Assembly (NCBI GenBank): GCA_023055425.1
Contig: JALGPY010000008.1
Span: 8,628,501-8,692,500, forward strand
From: Linanthus parryae
Taxonomy: Eukaryota > Streptophyta > Magnoliopsida > Ericales > Polemoniaceae
Reading direction: 5' to 3'
Length of the DNA: 64,000 nt
The notes under the pieces are model-generated. The model was given only the letters and a program-made list of their open reading frames with translations. It searched no databases and was not told where the DNA came from. Shown in pieces: positions 32,507 through 45,714 of this stretch. The translations under genes were made by a program, and so were the position numbers. Each line of letters opens with the position of its first letter. Positions within the stretch are counted from its first letter, which is position 1.

Positions 32507-32708
32507 GGATCAGCCTCTTAAACATTGCCCAAAAACTATCAAAAATCCAGGCCCCTGCCCACCCGCAGAGGGTTCCTTCAGTGGTTGTTTTTTGGAAGTG
32601 AATGGCGCATGTGGAGCGAGTGCCATGACAACGGATTTCTTATCATGCATTGCTAGTGGAAAATAGCATACTTGCACTTGCAAAATTGTCTGTGGCTCAT
32701 GTTCTTGA
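32507..32708 (+). pseudogene. CRP5: type II ten-cysteine peptide, exon 2 only, nonsense
   Basis: Sister of CRP2. It lacks exon 1, the fifth cysteine is lost (GAT TTC), and TAG at 32664-32666 truncates the frame before the last four cysteines. It keeps the ancestral GASAM motif that CRP2 has changed to GASSM. About 370 bp downstream a Copia element has inserted. Confidence 0.85.
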
Positions 32709-33072
32709 AAAATAGTCGAACTTTATATGTTCAATGTTTTGGCCGGTCCCTTAGAGTTAAGATTATGAAGTTTTATGTAATAATATCGCCATTTTTCTGC
32801 TATTTAATTTTCCTGGAGTGTCATTTAGTTACCCACTATTTTCTTTTTTTATTCATTTTCTTTTTAGTGGTGAGCTTGCCATTCTAACATAGTAGTAGTG
32901 GTTAGTAATTTTTTTCCGGAGAGATACAACAACCTAATTAGTACGCGGAGACTAAAACAAATAGAAGTAGAAATTTTCCTAGAAGGGAATACACTTATCA
33001 TGAATATTGTTGTAAAGAACGGGGTTACGAGCATTAATTACTAGATTGTAATGTGTTGAAAGTACTAGGGTA

Positions 33073-33077
33073 AAATA
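33073..33077. repeat. Copia target-site duplication, left
   Basis: AAATA here and at 41530-41534. The empty site in block B (around 7324) reads GGTAAAATAATCAT with a single AAATA. Confidence 0.9.
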
Positions 33078-34524
33078 TGTTGGAATAGATGCCCTAGAGG
33101 CAATCGTAGATTTAGTATGAACAATGTTCTGGCTAGAATATTGATTTATTATTTATGGTGATATATAATATAATGAAGTCCTTAGATAAATTGTGTTATT
33201 TATCTTAAATATCCCTAGTCCATTATATTGATTAATAGGACAATCAAATATAGACTAGTATGTGGGTAGATTGATATGGAGATATCAAGTCTAACACATG
33301 GGTATGCATTAGGAGTAATGGCATACTGGATTGACCCACGACGAAAAAGATACATTAGATTATGTGAAGTCACAATCGCTTTTCGTAGTGCTAATATTAT
33401 TGCAATCCTTGGACTTGAAGTCACTAGATACTCTAGTTGTGAAATATTGCGCTTTGATGTTATCAAACGTTACACCGTAACTGGGTAATCATAAAGGTGA
33501 CTATCGGGCGTAATAGGAAGCAAGCTTAGAGATCGTAGTGATGTAGATAGGATTTGTCCCTCCCACATAATGGGGGTAAGTATCCACGGCCACTCGAGGG
33601 ATGAGGCTTATTGAATGTCTGGCCAGACTCAGATAAATTAATATAGAGATATTAATGTTATCTGCAAGCATAAGCATATTCCCAGGATCGAGGAACTATG
33701 GATTGGATATACGAGTGTGACTGTTTATGTCTCGTGTCCAATCCGAATATGGAGACAAAGGGATAATGCAATATGATATATTGGGCACAAAGGTTTGTCG
33801 GGATCACTGACTATTTCTATTGGTTGGGTGGCATGGATGTGTTGCTAGACACCGCTCCATGTTAGTAATAGTTACTACCAACTATATAGAAACCTATGGG
33901 GTCACACGTCAAATAGAGTAGAGCTAGATTTGGGATTAATTAATATGAATTAATTAATAGAAGGATCATTGTGCAACACCTTGCAAACTTATTAGGACTA
34001 ATTTGCAAGGAAGGGAATAGTTCTAGTCCTACTAGAATAAGAAAACTCTTTTATGGAAACAACAAGGAGTTGTTGGAGTATATAAAGGAGGCTCTGGCTT
34101 CCTTCCCACTACATGAGTTATTAATTAGACATAACACATAAAGAGTGGGAGAGAGCAAAAGAGAGAGCAAGACAAAAAGGAGCTAGGGCCGAAACCCTAG
34201 CCCTCCTGTCCGCCCCTCTACCCGACGGCTAGGAGAGGCCGCCCCCTCCCTTGTGCCTTGGTGATTTGTTGCTTTGATCTTCATCCCTCTTCCTCCGGGT
34301 TCAAGCTAGCACTTGTGGAGAAGGAAGAATCTAGATCTCACCTCTAGACATGGATCAACCGTAGAGACGAGGACATCATTCTTCGTGTGATCTCACAAAT
34401 CAAAAGGTACACATCTTCTATGACCTTAATCATGTTATGATGTCTCTTCCTGTGATCCTTGGTGGGCTTTGAGTAGGATTAAATTTTTGTTATTCCGCTG
34501 CGTTACCTACGTCAAAACCCAACA
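33078..34524 (+). repeat. 5' LTR of the Copia element
   Basis: 1447 bp, TG..CA ends. TATA box TATATAAA at 34079-34086. Its R/U5 part contains GGGCCGAAACCCTAGCC, which recurs in the leader at about 34863. Confidence 0.95.
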
Positions 34525-34525
34525 G

Positions 34526-34540
34526 TGGTATCAGAGCCAC
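34526..34540 (+). promoter_or_regulatory. Primer-binding site, initiator Met-tRNA type
   Basis: TGGTATCAGAGCCA lies one base after the LTR end, the usual site for minus-strand priming in plant Copia elements. Confidence 0.9.
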
Positions 34541-36133
34541 AGGTCGTAGAGCATAACATGATATTATGTGTTTACGATTTCAGTTCATACACCGTGTTAT
34601 TGTTTATTACGCGAAAACTGAAAAATTGGCATAGTAGATGCAATATTGAATTTGATTCAATCAAACAAGACCCAATTTAACATTGGATGTTAGAATTGGT
34701 GAGTTTAATCACATAGGATGTGAATAATTGGGTTCTTGAAAAATTAGGGTTCATGGGCACATGATTGAAAAAGGGGTTTTCAATTATGGAAACAAAATTA
34801 TGGAAACAAATCCATATGGAAACAACCTTGCTTGGGCAACAAGGAAGGAGGAAGGGGACTAGGGCCGAAACCCTAGCCGCCCGCCCCTCCCTTGCGTGCC
34901 AAGCAAGGCCGCGGCCCCCTTAGGCGTGCGGCGGTCCTAGGGTTCGGGCCACTTGTTGGCTTGGACCCTTTGGACCGTTGTGAAACCCTAGTTACCCAAT
35001 TTCATTAAAATTAAACAAGCGCGTTAAAAATTGGTTTTAACTGTATTATGTGCTTTATTGCATGGTGGATGGATATGGCCTAGGATTGTGGATGTTTATT
35101 GCTTTGTGGTTTGGTTTACGGCCTGCGAGCTGATCAAATTAATGTAATAATTAATTAAGTTTTACGACCTGCGAGTCGTTCTTTTTCTCCTCGACATGTG
35201 AGGCTTTTGTTATTTATTTATTCTAGATGTTAGGCTAGAATTAGAAATATTTAGATGATAGCCAAGAACATGGAGAAGAAGACCGGAGGACCAAAGGAGC
35301 CAAAAGACATCCCTAGACGCGCAGCTATGGTGGAGCACATGGAGATGAGCTCGGCACTTTAGGGAAATTAGATATTATCATTGGCTTGATAATATCATTA
35401 GTCTAGAGGCCATATCCATGCCACGTTTTTTTTATTTTGTGGATGTTTATTATTCATGCCTTGTTATTTATTTTGTGTGTATGGCGCTACAAGCAAAACG
35501 ATAACAAGATAATAATAAACAAGGTTGGTCTTTTATTGTGGATAGCCCAATCCAAATAAGTAGACCATGTTGATAAAGATCAACCAAACAAATTAAAAGA
35601 AATCCCTCAATTAAATATTGCGTTTTGCCTTCTCTTGCCAAAACACCCTTCATGATCATGGCCTATTAAAATTCGGGCTTGCCAAAGCAAGGCGATTTTA
35701 ATTTTTCATGATGTGTTGCGGACGACGCAAGCTAGTAATGCGTGCATGTTGAAAGCAAGAGGTTGGACGCAACTAGGCAAGAGTCAATTGGATTGATGAG
35801 CTTAGAGGCATGAAAATTAGGAGTTATCCAATTGGATAAAGAATAAAAAGGAATTTATTCACCTAATTGGACCAAGAGTTGCATGGGATGCAATTGGAAT
35901 GGTTCCTACCTAAATAACCAATTCTTGGGTGACTTGCCAAAGCAAGCTCAAGAAGAAGTGAAATAAGGATCTTGGACCCACTAGAAAGTATAAAGATATT
36001 TTCCGCTTTAATAGTGAGGGCTATTAATCCGAGAAAAATAGTGGGAGCTATATTTAATGATCTAGCCATTGTTAAATATAGTTAAATTGTTCAAAATACT
36101 AAATTGCATATTTCTCGTTTTGTAGAATACCAA
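34541..36133 (+). other. Copia untranslated leader
   Basis: About 1.6 kb without a usable frame between the primer-binding site and the gag start. Presumed to hold packaging signals. Short ORFs on either strand are spurious. Confidence 0.8.
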
Positions 36134-39100
36134 ATGGCAAACAACAACGCATCGAGTTCATCCCTACGATCTGTCCTTGAGAAGGATAAATTGTCTGGAA
36201 CAAATTTCCTTGACTGGTACAGAAACTTGAGGATTGTCCTCAAGCAAGATAAGAAGCTGTACGTCTTGGACACTCCAATTCCAGACCCACCACAAGATGA
36301 GTCTCTATTAGCGGAAGTAAGGGCACGTCAGAAACATATTGATGATTCTAATGACGTGACTTGCCTCATGCTTTGTACCATGACTGGTGAGCTTCAGAAG
36401 CAACACGAGAACATGGAAGCCTATGATATGATCAGACACTTGAAACAATTGTTTCAGGAACAGGCAAGGCATGAGCGCTATGAAGTGTCTAAAGCATTGT
36501 TCAAAAGTAGTCTTGCAGAGGGGAATCCAGTAGGCCCTCATGTGCTCCGAATGATCGGGTACATAGAGAACCTTGAAAGACTGGGGTTCCCACTCGGCCA
36601 GGACTTGGCGACTGATCTCGTCTTGCAATCCTTGCCTGACAGTTATAATCAGTTCATTATGAACTATAATATGAATGAGATCAACAAGTCTTTGCCAGAC
36701 CTATTGAACATGCTAAAGACAGCTGAGCAAAGCATCAATAAAGGCAAGGGCAAAGCCAAAATGATGGTGCACAAGAAGAAGAGCAAGTCAGTTGCATCTA
36801 CTTCAAAAGGAAAACGCAAGAAAGTTGCGAAATCCAAGGATGCCCTAAAGCCTAGTGGAGGCGTGGCTAAAGGTGAATGTCACTACTGCAGCCAGCCGGG
36901 TCACTGGAGGAGGAATTGCCCTAAATATCTGGAGGATAAGAAGCTTGGAATAGTGATTCCACCACCACCAGGTATTTATGTTATAGACGTCAATCTTTCT
37001 ATTTCATCATCCTGGGTATTAGATACCGAATGTGGTTCTCACATTTGTCGTAATGTGCAGGATTTGAAAAGAAGTAGAAGATTGCGAAAAGGGGAGATAG
37101 ACTTGCGCGTCGGGAATGGAGCAAAGGTTGCTGCATTAGCTGTAGGCGTTTATGAGCTATCTTTGCCTTCTGGACTTATTTTAGAATTAGACAATTGCTT
37201 TTATGTGCCTGCTATGAGCAGAAACATTATTTCCGTTTCTTGTTTGGACGAGAAAGGTTTTTCTATTTCAATAAAGGACAAGTGTTGCTCCATTTATTTT
37301 GATAGTATGCACTATTGTAGTGCGCATTTGTCTAATGGATTGTATATCCTTGATCTAAATAATCCAATCTATAACATAAATACTAGAAGGATTAAAACTA
37401 ATGATTTAAATCCTACATATCTATGGCACTGTCGTTTAGGCCATATAAATGAGAAACGCATATCTAGACTCCATAAGGATGGACTTCTAGACTCATTTGA
37501 TTTGGAATCATATGAGACATGTGAATCTTGTTTATTAGGAAAAATGACAAAGTCCCCTTTCAATAAGAAAGGCGAGCGGACTAGTGAGTTATTGGCACTC
37601 ATACATACTGATGTATGCGGACCATTCCCCACGCCTGCCAGAGGTGGTTATACCTACTTCATCACATTTACTGATGATTTCAGTAGATATGGATTTGTAT
37701 ACCTTATGAAGGCCAAATCCGAATCCTTTGAATTGTTCAAAGAATTCAAGAGTGAAGTAGAAAAGCAACTTGGCAAGAGTATTAAAGCTCTAAGATCGGA
37801 TCGTGGAGGAGAATACTTAAGCCAAGAGTTTGATGAGTATCTTAGAGAGTGTGGGATAGTATCCCAGCTCACTCCACCCGGAACACCACAATGGAATGGT
37901 GTATCTGAGAGGAGGAATCGCACTCTATTAGATATGGTGCGATCTATGATGTCTCAAACAGATCTTCCGATATCCTTTTGGGGACATGCTCTAATGACGG
38001 CAGCTTTTACCATTAACCGTGTTCCATCCAAATCAGTCATGAAGACGCCATATGAGATATGGACTGGGAGGCGTCCCATAGTGTCGTTTATGAAGATTTG
38101 GGGCTGCGATGTCTATGTAAAGCGTTTACAAACAGACAAGCTCGGGCCTAAAGCGGATAAGTGTAAGTTTGTGGGATATCCTAAGGAAACTAAAGGATAT
38201 TATTTCTATAACCCTACCGAGAACAAAGTGTTTGTTGCTCGGACCGGCGTGTTTCTAGAAAGAGAACTAGTCTCTAAAGAAGCAAGTGGGAGGGTTGTAG
38301 AACTTGAAGAAATTCATGAACCACAAACCACTGAACCAATAATGGAACATGAACAGGAACCACAAGAAGTTGTGGATGAGCCTGTTCAGGTAACACGGGA
38401 ACTCCGTAGATCAGGAAGAGTGCGTCATGAGCCAGAGAGGTATGGACTTCTCGTGACTGAGCCCGATGACGTACGACTCATGGATGATGAGCCTGCAAAC
38501 TATGGAGAAGCCATGAGTGGCCCAGACTCTAAGAAGTGGCTAGAAGCCATGAGATCCGAAATGGATTCCATGTACACCAACAAAGTATGGACTTTGGTGG
38601 AACCACCCGAAGGGGCTCGACCCATAGGGTGCAAGTGGGTCTTCAAGAAGAAGACCGACATGGATGGCAAGGTAGTTGCCTATAAGGGGAGATTGGTGGC
38701 CAAAGGTTATAGACAGATTCATGGTATTGACTATGATGAGACTTTTTCACCAGTCGCCATGACTAAATCCATTCGAATCTTACTTGCTATTGCGGCATAC
38801 TACGACTATGAGATTTGGCAAATGGATGTCAAAACAGCGTTCCTTTATGGGAACCTCCTTGAGGATGTGTACATGATACAACCAGAGGGTTTTGAGGATC
38901 CAGAGAATGCCAATAAAGTCTGTAAGCTGCAAAGGTCCATTTATGGACTAAAGCAAGCTTCTAGGAGCTGGAATCGACGTTTTGATGACGCGGTCAAAGA
39001 GTTTGGCTTCATCAAGAACGAAGATGAGCCTTGTGTTTACAAGAAGGTTAGTGGGAGCTCTATAGTATTTCTGGTCTTGTATGTGGATGACATACTAATC

Positions 39101-40068
39101 ATTGGCAATGATATTCCTACTCTGCAATCTGTTAAAGATTGGCTAGGAAAGTGCTTTGCGATGAAAGACTTAGGAGACGCAGCCTATATACTGGGTATAA
39201 AGATCTATAGAGATAGATCTAAAAGGTTGCTTGGCCTAAGTCAGAGTACATATATTGACAAGGTGTTGAAGAGGTTCAACATGCAAGATTCCAAGAAGGG
39301 ATTCTTGCCCATGTCACATGGAGTCACTCTTTCCAAGAATGACTGTCCCTCCAACGAGTGGAGAAGGACCGCATGAGCAGGATACCCTATGCTTCGGCCA
39401 TAGGATCCATCATGTACGCCATGCTATGTACTAGACCAGACGTATCATACGCGTTGAGTATGGTGAGCAGATATCAGTCCAATCCGGGTGAGAGTCACTG
39501 GATTGCTTTCAAGAACATCCTAAAGTACTTGAGAAGAACTAAGGATGTATTCTTGATATTTGGAGGAATGGAAGAGCTAAGTGTAAAGGGTTACACTGAC
39601 GCAAGCTTCCAAACCGACAAGGATGATTACAGATCGCAGTCTGGATACGTGTTTTGCCTGAATGGAGGAGCTGTGAGCTGGAAGAGTTCCAAGCAAGGCA
39701 CAGTTGCTGATTCTACAACAGAAGCTGAGTACATTGCTGCTGCGGAAGCAGCAAAAGAGGCAGTATGGATAAAGAAGTTTATCACTGAGCTCGGTGTGGT
39801 CCCTAGCATAGTGGATCCCGTAGAGTTGTACGGTGACAACTCTGGGGAAATCGCACAGGCAAAGGAACCAAGATCACACCAAAAGTCAAAGCATGTACTT
39901 AGGAGATTCCATCTTATTCGTGATATGATCGATCGAGGAGATGTGAAGATATGCAAGATTCCGACAGATGACAACGTGTCAGATCCGCTCACGAAACCTC
40001 TTGCGCAGCGAAAGCATGAAGGGCACGCCAGATCTATAGGCATACGAGATGCGCCAGATTGGCTCTAG
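36134..40068 (+). pseudogene. Copia gag-pol polyprotein with a one-base frameshift
   Basis: Starts MANNNASSSSLRSVLEKD (an in-frame ATG at 36104 is less likely). In order: the Gag (UBN2-like) domain; a zinc knuckle CHYCSQPGHWRRNC; protease, where the active site reads LDTECGSH with Glu (37028-37030) where Gly is expected; GAG-pre-integrase and HHCC (H..H..CESC); the integrase core (HTDVCGPF, FTDDFSRYG, GVSERRNRT); reverse transcriptase (VYMIQPEGF, LYVDDILIIGND); RNase H (YTDASFQTD, TEAEYIAAAEA). The frame ends prematurely at 39376; the family sequence continues in the next frame from 39358 to 40068 because one G is missing near 39361. Both changes would block a functional polyprotein. Confidence 0.93.
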
Positions 40069-40071
40069 TGC

Positions 40072-40082
40072 AAGTGGGAGAC
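40072..40082 (+). promoter_or_regulatory. Polypurine tract of the Copia element
   Basis: AAGTGGGAGAC immediately upstream of the 3' LTR; the expected plus-strand primer site. Confidence 0.85.
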
Positions 40083-41529
40083 TGTTGGAATAGATGCCCT
40101 AGAGGCAATCGTAGATTTAGTATGAACAATGTTCTGGCTAGAATATTGATTTATTATTTATGGTGATATTTAATATAATGAAGTCCTTAGATAAATTGTG
40201 TTATTTATCTTAAATATCCCTAGTCCATTATATTGATTGATAGGACAATCAAATATAGACTAGTATGTGGGTAGATTGATATGGAGATATCAAGTCTAAC
40301 ACATGGGTATGCATTAGGAGTAATGGCATACTGGATTGACCCACGACGAAAAGGATACATTAGATTATGTGAAGTCACAATCGCTTTTCGTAGTGCTAAT
40401 ATTATTGCAATCCTTGGACTTGAAGTCACTAGATACTCTAGTTGTGAAATATTGCGCTTTGATGTTATCAAACGTTACACCGTAACTGGGTAATCATAAA
40501 GGTGGCTATCGGGCGTAATAGGAAGCAAGCTTAGAGATCGTAGTGATGTAGATAGGATTTGTCCCTCCCACATAATGGGGGTAAGTATCCACGGCCACTC
40601 GAGGGATGAGGCTTATTGAATGTCTGGCCAGACTCAGATAAATTAATATAGAGATATTAATGTTATCTGCAAGCATAAGCATATTCCCAGGATCGAGGAA
40701 CTATGGATTGGATATACGAGTGTGACTGTTTATGTCTCGTTTCCAATCCGGATATGGAGACAAAGGGATAATGCAATATGATATATTGGGCACAAAGGTT
40801 TGTCGGGATCACTGACTATTTCTATTGGTTGGGTGGCATGGATGTGTTGCTAGACACCGCTCCATGTTAGTAATAGTTACTACCAACTATATAGAAACCT
40901 ATGGGGTCACACGTCAAATAGAGTAGAGCTAGATTTGGGATTAATTAATATGAATTAATTAATAGAAAGATCATTGTGCAACACCTTGCAAACTTAGTAG
41001 GACTAATTTGCAAGGAAGGGAATAGTTCTAGTCCTACTAGAATAAGAAAACTCTTTTATGGAAACAACAAGGAGTTGTTGGAGTATATAAAAGAGGCTCT
41101 AGCTTCCTTCCCACTACATGAGTTATTAATTAGACATAACACATAAAGAGTGGGAGAGAGCAAAAGAGAGAGCAAGACAAAAAGGAGCTAGGGCCGAAAC
41201 CCTAGCCCTCCCGTCCGCCCCTCTACCCGACGGCAAGGAGAGGCCGCCCCCTCCCTTGTGCCTTGGTGATTTGTTGCTTTGATCTTCATCCCTCTTCCTC
41301 CGGGTTCAAGCTAGCACTTGTGGAGAAGGAAGAATCTAGATCTCACCTCTAGACGTGGATCAACCGTAGAGACGAGGACATCATTCTTCGTGTGATCTCA
41401 CAAATCAAAAGGTACACATCTTCTATGACCTTAATCATGTTATGATGTCTCTTCCTGTGATCCTTGGTGGGCTTTGAGTAGGATTAAATTTTTGTTATTC
41501 CACTGCGTTACCTACGTCAAAACCCAACA
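40083..41529 (+). repeat. 3' LTR of the Copia element
   Basis: Same length as the 5' LTR. TATATAAA at 41084-41091. Differences from the 5' LTR are mostly single transitions. Confidence 0.95.
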
Positions 41530-41534
41530 AAATA

Positions 41535-42272
41535 ATCATTTACCGTGATGGTAGTTGGAGCTATCAAATAGAAAAGTTGTTTCAATTCAATTGTAACATT
41601 TTCCACAGAGATACCAATATGCAGCACTTCTTAGTTCACCTGTTGAGAAATCAGATGTCGTATTTTACTCTCTTCAATGATTACATGCAGAATTTAACCC
41701 TACCAAACATGTCTCAAGAAATCTACCCTGGTCTCTTACCCTTCATTCCCTTATTTCATTACAACAATTAGCTCATGACAATAATTGTCAAGTAATATTT
41801 TCCCTTTCTGTAGTGGTTCAGGACAAAATCAATTTCAATGAGCTTTGTAGGGAACCATTGTCACAAGGTCTCTACGATATTGTACCCTATCTCTGGTACT
41901 AAATGTAAGTCTCCACTTTCCCAAGAGACCGCCGAGGTAATCCAGTATCGGGTGCTTGAGGTCTAATAAGTGTTTGCAAAAATAAAGACCGTCGAGCTCG
42001 TGTGGTTACTCGAGTTGCTTTTCAGGATAATGGTCTTATTTGGATGAAAGGAAGTAGGGAGGAAAGTAAAAGTCAAAAATCTGATATAACCGGTCAAACC
42101 TCTCCAAACCGAAAGAAATTCGGATCTCTGCAAAAAAAAAAATCAGAATCCTGGTTTTTGATCCGAATCCGAATTTAAAACTGAAATTCCGGGTCTTTTT
42201 TCGGAAATCTGAACTTTTGTTGGAAAATTCTTGACATTTTACGGTAAATTCCAATTTTTTTAAGCAAACGTG
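41535..42272 (+). other. CRP5 3' flank, right of the Copia
   Basis: Resumes the B sequence exactly where it broke off at 33077. No gene. Confidence 0.7.
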
Positions 42273-43330
42273 TGTTAGCTCAGTGGTAAAGCATTTCAAG
42301 TCCCTGCATGAAGTCTCGAGTTTGAATCTCACTATCTAAAAAGAATTATTTTCTACCAATAATCTACAATAATCTACCACATCCAAACACTACATATTAA
42401 ATGAAATTTTAAGCTTAACATCTCACTTATTTCTGCTCATCCAAACTACCCTAATATTTTGTGCTTCTTTAGATATATTTTTGATGAAGGGAGCGCTATA
42501 CTAGAGAATTTTGAGAATCTTCAAGACTTATTTTATGTTTCTAGGATCTAATCTCATTTCATAGGGCTCAAAAAGAAACAAAACACTACTTTTAGAAGCT
42601 CCACAGAAGCAGAGTATAGAGAAATGACATCCACAACAACAGAGATTAAATGGTTAAGCTACATTCTTCACGATTTGAGGAATCCAATGCAGCGGACATC
42701 TCAATTGTGGTGTTACAATGGCTTGACCTTAATGTTGAGTTCTAACCCGTACTTCATGACACAAGAAAACACATTGAAATAGACTTTCACTTTCTCAGGG
42801 AACAGGTTGCAAGAAGTCTACTCCAAGTAGCTCATATTGCCTCAAAACTCCAATTGCCTGATATATTCACAAATGCCCTACCAATTGCAGTATTCTAAAA
42901 TGTCTTACCTCGTCTATGTTTATGTTCTTTCATTTCTACACAATTCTTTCAGAATCAGTAGAAAATGATATTGAATTGAGGGGAATGTAAACTAGAGGGG
43001 TCATAATGTAATTAGTCAAAATTTAGTTAGGCGGGAAAGTTTGTTTTTGGAAGGAAGTGGAAAAGGTGTTTATTGTTGATGTTGAATGAATGGTAATGGC
43101 GCCCATTTCCGGTTATATATTTCTTTCTCTTCTCTCCATCTTCTTCCTCTTCAACAATATAGTAGCTAGATTTGATATTTCCTCAAATGCTTCTTGCAAA
43201 TTAGAGAGCAGCGAGAGAGGGAGGGAAAATAAAATGTTTTTTCAGCTTTAGGATTCTTTTGATCTTTACCTTTAGGTTGTAACTGTTTGACAATAAAGTG
43301 TTTTGAAAATAAAATTGGAACAAAATACTA
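42273..43330 (+). mobile_element. SINE-like unit and decayed Copia 3' end, B' copy
   Basis: 42273-42440 repeats the A-box/B-box unit of 8063. 42480-43330 repeats the Copia RNase H and LTR remnant, including an extra change from Asp to Tyr in the CDNG motif. Confidence 0.6.
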
Positions 43331-44130
43331 GGAAGAAATTTCATAATGATTAATATCATTGGGCTGAATTATCTTTATTCAAATTTACATTTGCAAAGAA
43401 CTGTATGTGGCCACAAAACATATTTTACAATATTGTGAAAACAGATAATTTCTTTTAATAAAAAAAAAGATAATTTCTTACAAAAAAATGGTGAAATCAA
43501 TTACTACAACTTTTTTAAATAACTTAATTTTAAATTTGAATTTAAACTACTATGATTTCTATTTTTTTTTGTAATTTTAAATTGTTTTTGCACACAATTA
43601 TTGTTGGCAATGCATTTTTTTTGGGTTGTGCCCTGAAGACACGTGCTTTCCCCTAGTAATGATACACTCACAAACTGAAAGTCCATATAATTAAAAAAGA
43701 AAAACCTATAAGTTTTGTTTTGGTAAAAAAATCTCCTAAAAATAATGACTAATTCATTGCTTGATTTAGACTTATCACTTTCTTTCTCTCTTTCTCAAAA
43801 ATTATCTACATTCTCCTAATCACAGTCAACAAACCCCAATCTCCATATTGTATCTAACTCCCTCCTAGTTTTTTTCCACCCGTCAACCTATCAATTCAAT
43901 GCTACTAAATCCTTAAATGCCTCCTAATAATCCTCCACTTTAACTTATCTCATATTAAATCTCATAATCCAGGTTTTTTTTTGCGTTACCGTATGAATAG
44001 CTAAATTAGTTAGTATTAAATACATATAAGTGGAAGCCTTCCTAATTAATTAGTATTAATTAATATTAAATACTAACTAATACGTATTAATCGGTATTAA
44101 TACCAGTTGAGATTAATTAGTATTAATCTT
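43331..44130. other. AT-rich upstream region of CRP6 (empty LINE site)
   Basis: Matches 9121-9904 joined to 15578, with no LINE. A single AATACCAGTTGAGATT is present. Confidence 0.8.
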
Positions 44131-44157
44131 ACCTTCTTATATATATACTAAGAAGGT
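44131..44157 (+). promoter_or_regulatory. CRP6 TATA region inside a perfect palindrome
   Basis: Same ACCTTCTTA..TAAGAAGGT arms around TATATATAC as in CRP3, about 100 bp before the ATG. Confidence 0.65.
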
Positions 44158-44240
44158 GAGTGTACACTTTTATTAAACTTTTTCACTATCGAGATATTAC
44201 ATACAGTATATTGTTATCTGCATTGTGTGAGATTGAGAAA

Positions 44241-44607
44241 ATGGTGATGAAGAAATCAACCACACTTTTCCTGATCTGTTTCACTATTGCTTTTAGCATG
44301 CTTGTCTTTTCAAGGTAAACTTCTCTTTTAACGTTCTCTCTTAACTTTCCTTGATCTCCTCATAAGGCGATCGCTAGCTTATTTTATTTCTTTTATATTT
44401 TGCAGGGCTCAACCTCTCAAACATTGCCCAAAAACCATCAAAAATCCAGGTCCCTGCCGACCCGCCGAGGGTTCCTTCAGTGGTTGTTTTTACGAAGTGA
44501 ACGGAGCATGTGGAGCGAGTGCCATGACAACAGAATGCTTACCATGTGTTGCTAGTGGAAACTCGCATACTTGTACTTGCAAAATTGTTTGTGGCTCGTG
44601 TTCTTGA
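44241..44607 (+). CDS. CRP6: type II secreted ten-cysteine peptide
   Basis: Exons 44241-44314 and 44406-44607; the 91-bp intron and exon 1 are identical to CRP3. A single silent change in exon 2 (ACC for ACT in the PKTIK stretch) is the only coding difference, so the 91-residue product is the same. Unlike CRP3, its promoter still has the ancestral upstream DNA and no adjacent LINE, so the pair is a natural comparison for the effect of that insertion. Secretion is predicted from the hydrophobic N-terminus. Function unknown. Confidence 0.87.
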
Positions 44608-45714
44608 AAAAAAGTCGAACCTTATTTGTTCGATGTTCTGGTAGGTCATATATAGTTAAGATTATGAAATTTTATGTATTAATATCGCCATGTTTCTGCT
44701 ATTTAATTTGTTAGGGGTGTCTTTTAGTTTCCCATTATTTTCTTATTTTTTTATTTATTTTCCTTTTTCTTTGTGAGCTTGCCATTTTAACATAGTAGTG
44801 GTTAGTATATTTTTTAGGAGAGATAGAACAACATAATTAGTACGCGGAGACTATAACACATAGACATAGAATATTTTCCTAGAAGGAAATACACTTATCA
44901 TGAATTTTGTTGTTAAAGGACAGTTGTATAAATATTAATTAATAGATTGTTGTAATGTGTTGAAAGTATGAGGGTAAAATGGTCATTTACTATGATGGTA
45001 GTCAGAGCTTTTAAATAGGAAATTTGTGTCAATTCAATTGTAACATTTTTCTACATAGATGCCAATATGCAGATTAATTAGCACTTGTTGACAAATCAGA
45101 TGCCGTGTTTTACTCTCATCAATGATTACATGCATAATTTAACCCTATCAAACGTATCTTAAGAAATCTACCCCGGTCTCTTACCTTGTCACTGCCTTAT
45201 TTCTTTACAACAATTAGTTCATGACAATAATTATCAAGTAATATTTGATTCCCCTACTATAGTGGTTCAGGACCAAATCACTTTCAATGAGCTCTGTTTG
45301 GAACCAATGTCACAGGGTCTCTAGAATATTGTAACTATCTTTGGTACTAACTGTAAGTCTCCTCTTCCCCTAGAGACTGCTGAGGTACTCGGGTTCTTGA
45401 GGTTTGATAAGTGTTTACAAAATAAAGACCGTCAAGCTCGTGTGGTTACTTGGGCGGCATTTCAAGATAATGGTCTTGTTTAGATGAGAGGAAGTAGAGA
45501 GGAAAGGAAAAGTCAAATATTTGATATAACCGGTCAAACCTCTCCAAACCCAAACAAATCCGGATCTCTGCCCATGAAATTCGAAATTTTGGTTTTAGAT
45601 CCGGAACCGAATTTAAAAGCGGAATTTCGGGTTTTTTTCTTTTGCGGAAATCCAGATTTTATTTTGAAAATTCTAGACATTATACGGTAAATACCGAATT
45701 TTTTATGAAAATTT
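44608..45714 (+). other. CRP6 3' flank, no gene
   Basis: AT-rich; same as 16071-17212 apart from a shorter T-run. No credible coding sequence. Confidence 0.65.

Larger units (their letters stand above)
33078..41529 (+). mobile_element. Ty1/Copia retrotransposon, complete structure
   Basis: 8452 bp with two 1447-bp LTRs (TGTTGG..CCCAACA), a primer-binding site, a gag-pol frame, a polypurine tract and a 5-bp target duplication. The LTRs differ at about 14 positions by my eye count (about 1%), so insertion is recent, after the B/B' duplication. The coding frame has one frameshift and a changed protease residue, so this copy is probably not autonomous. Confidence 0.96.

Noticed and set aside
33215..33488. 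Open frames within the Copia LTRs (also 40220-40493)
   Set aside because: Lie wholly in the LTR, occur on both strands, and have no domain.
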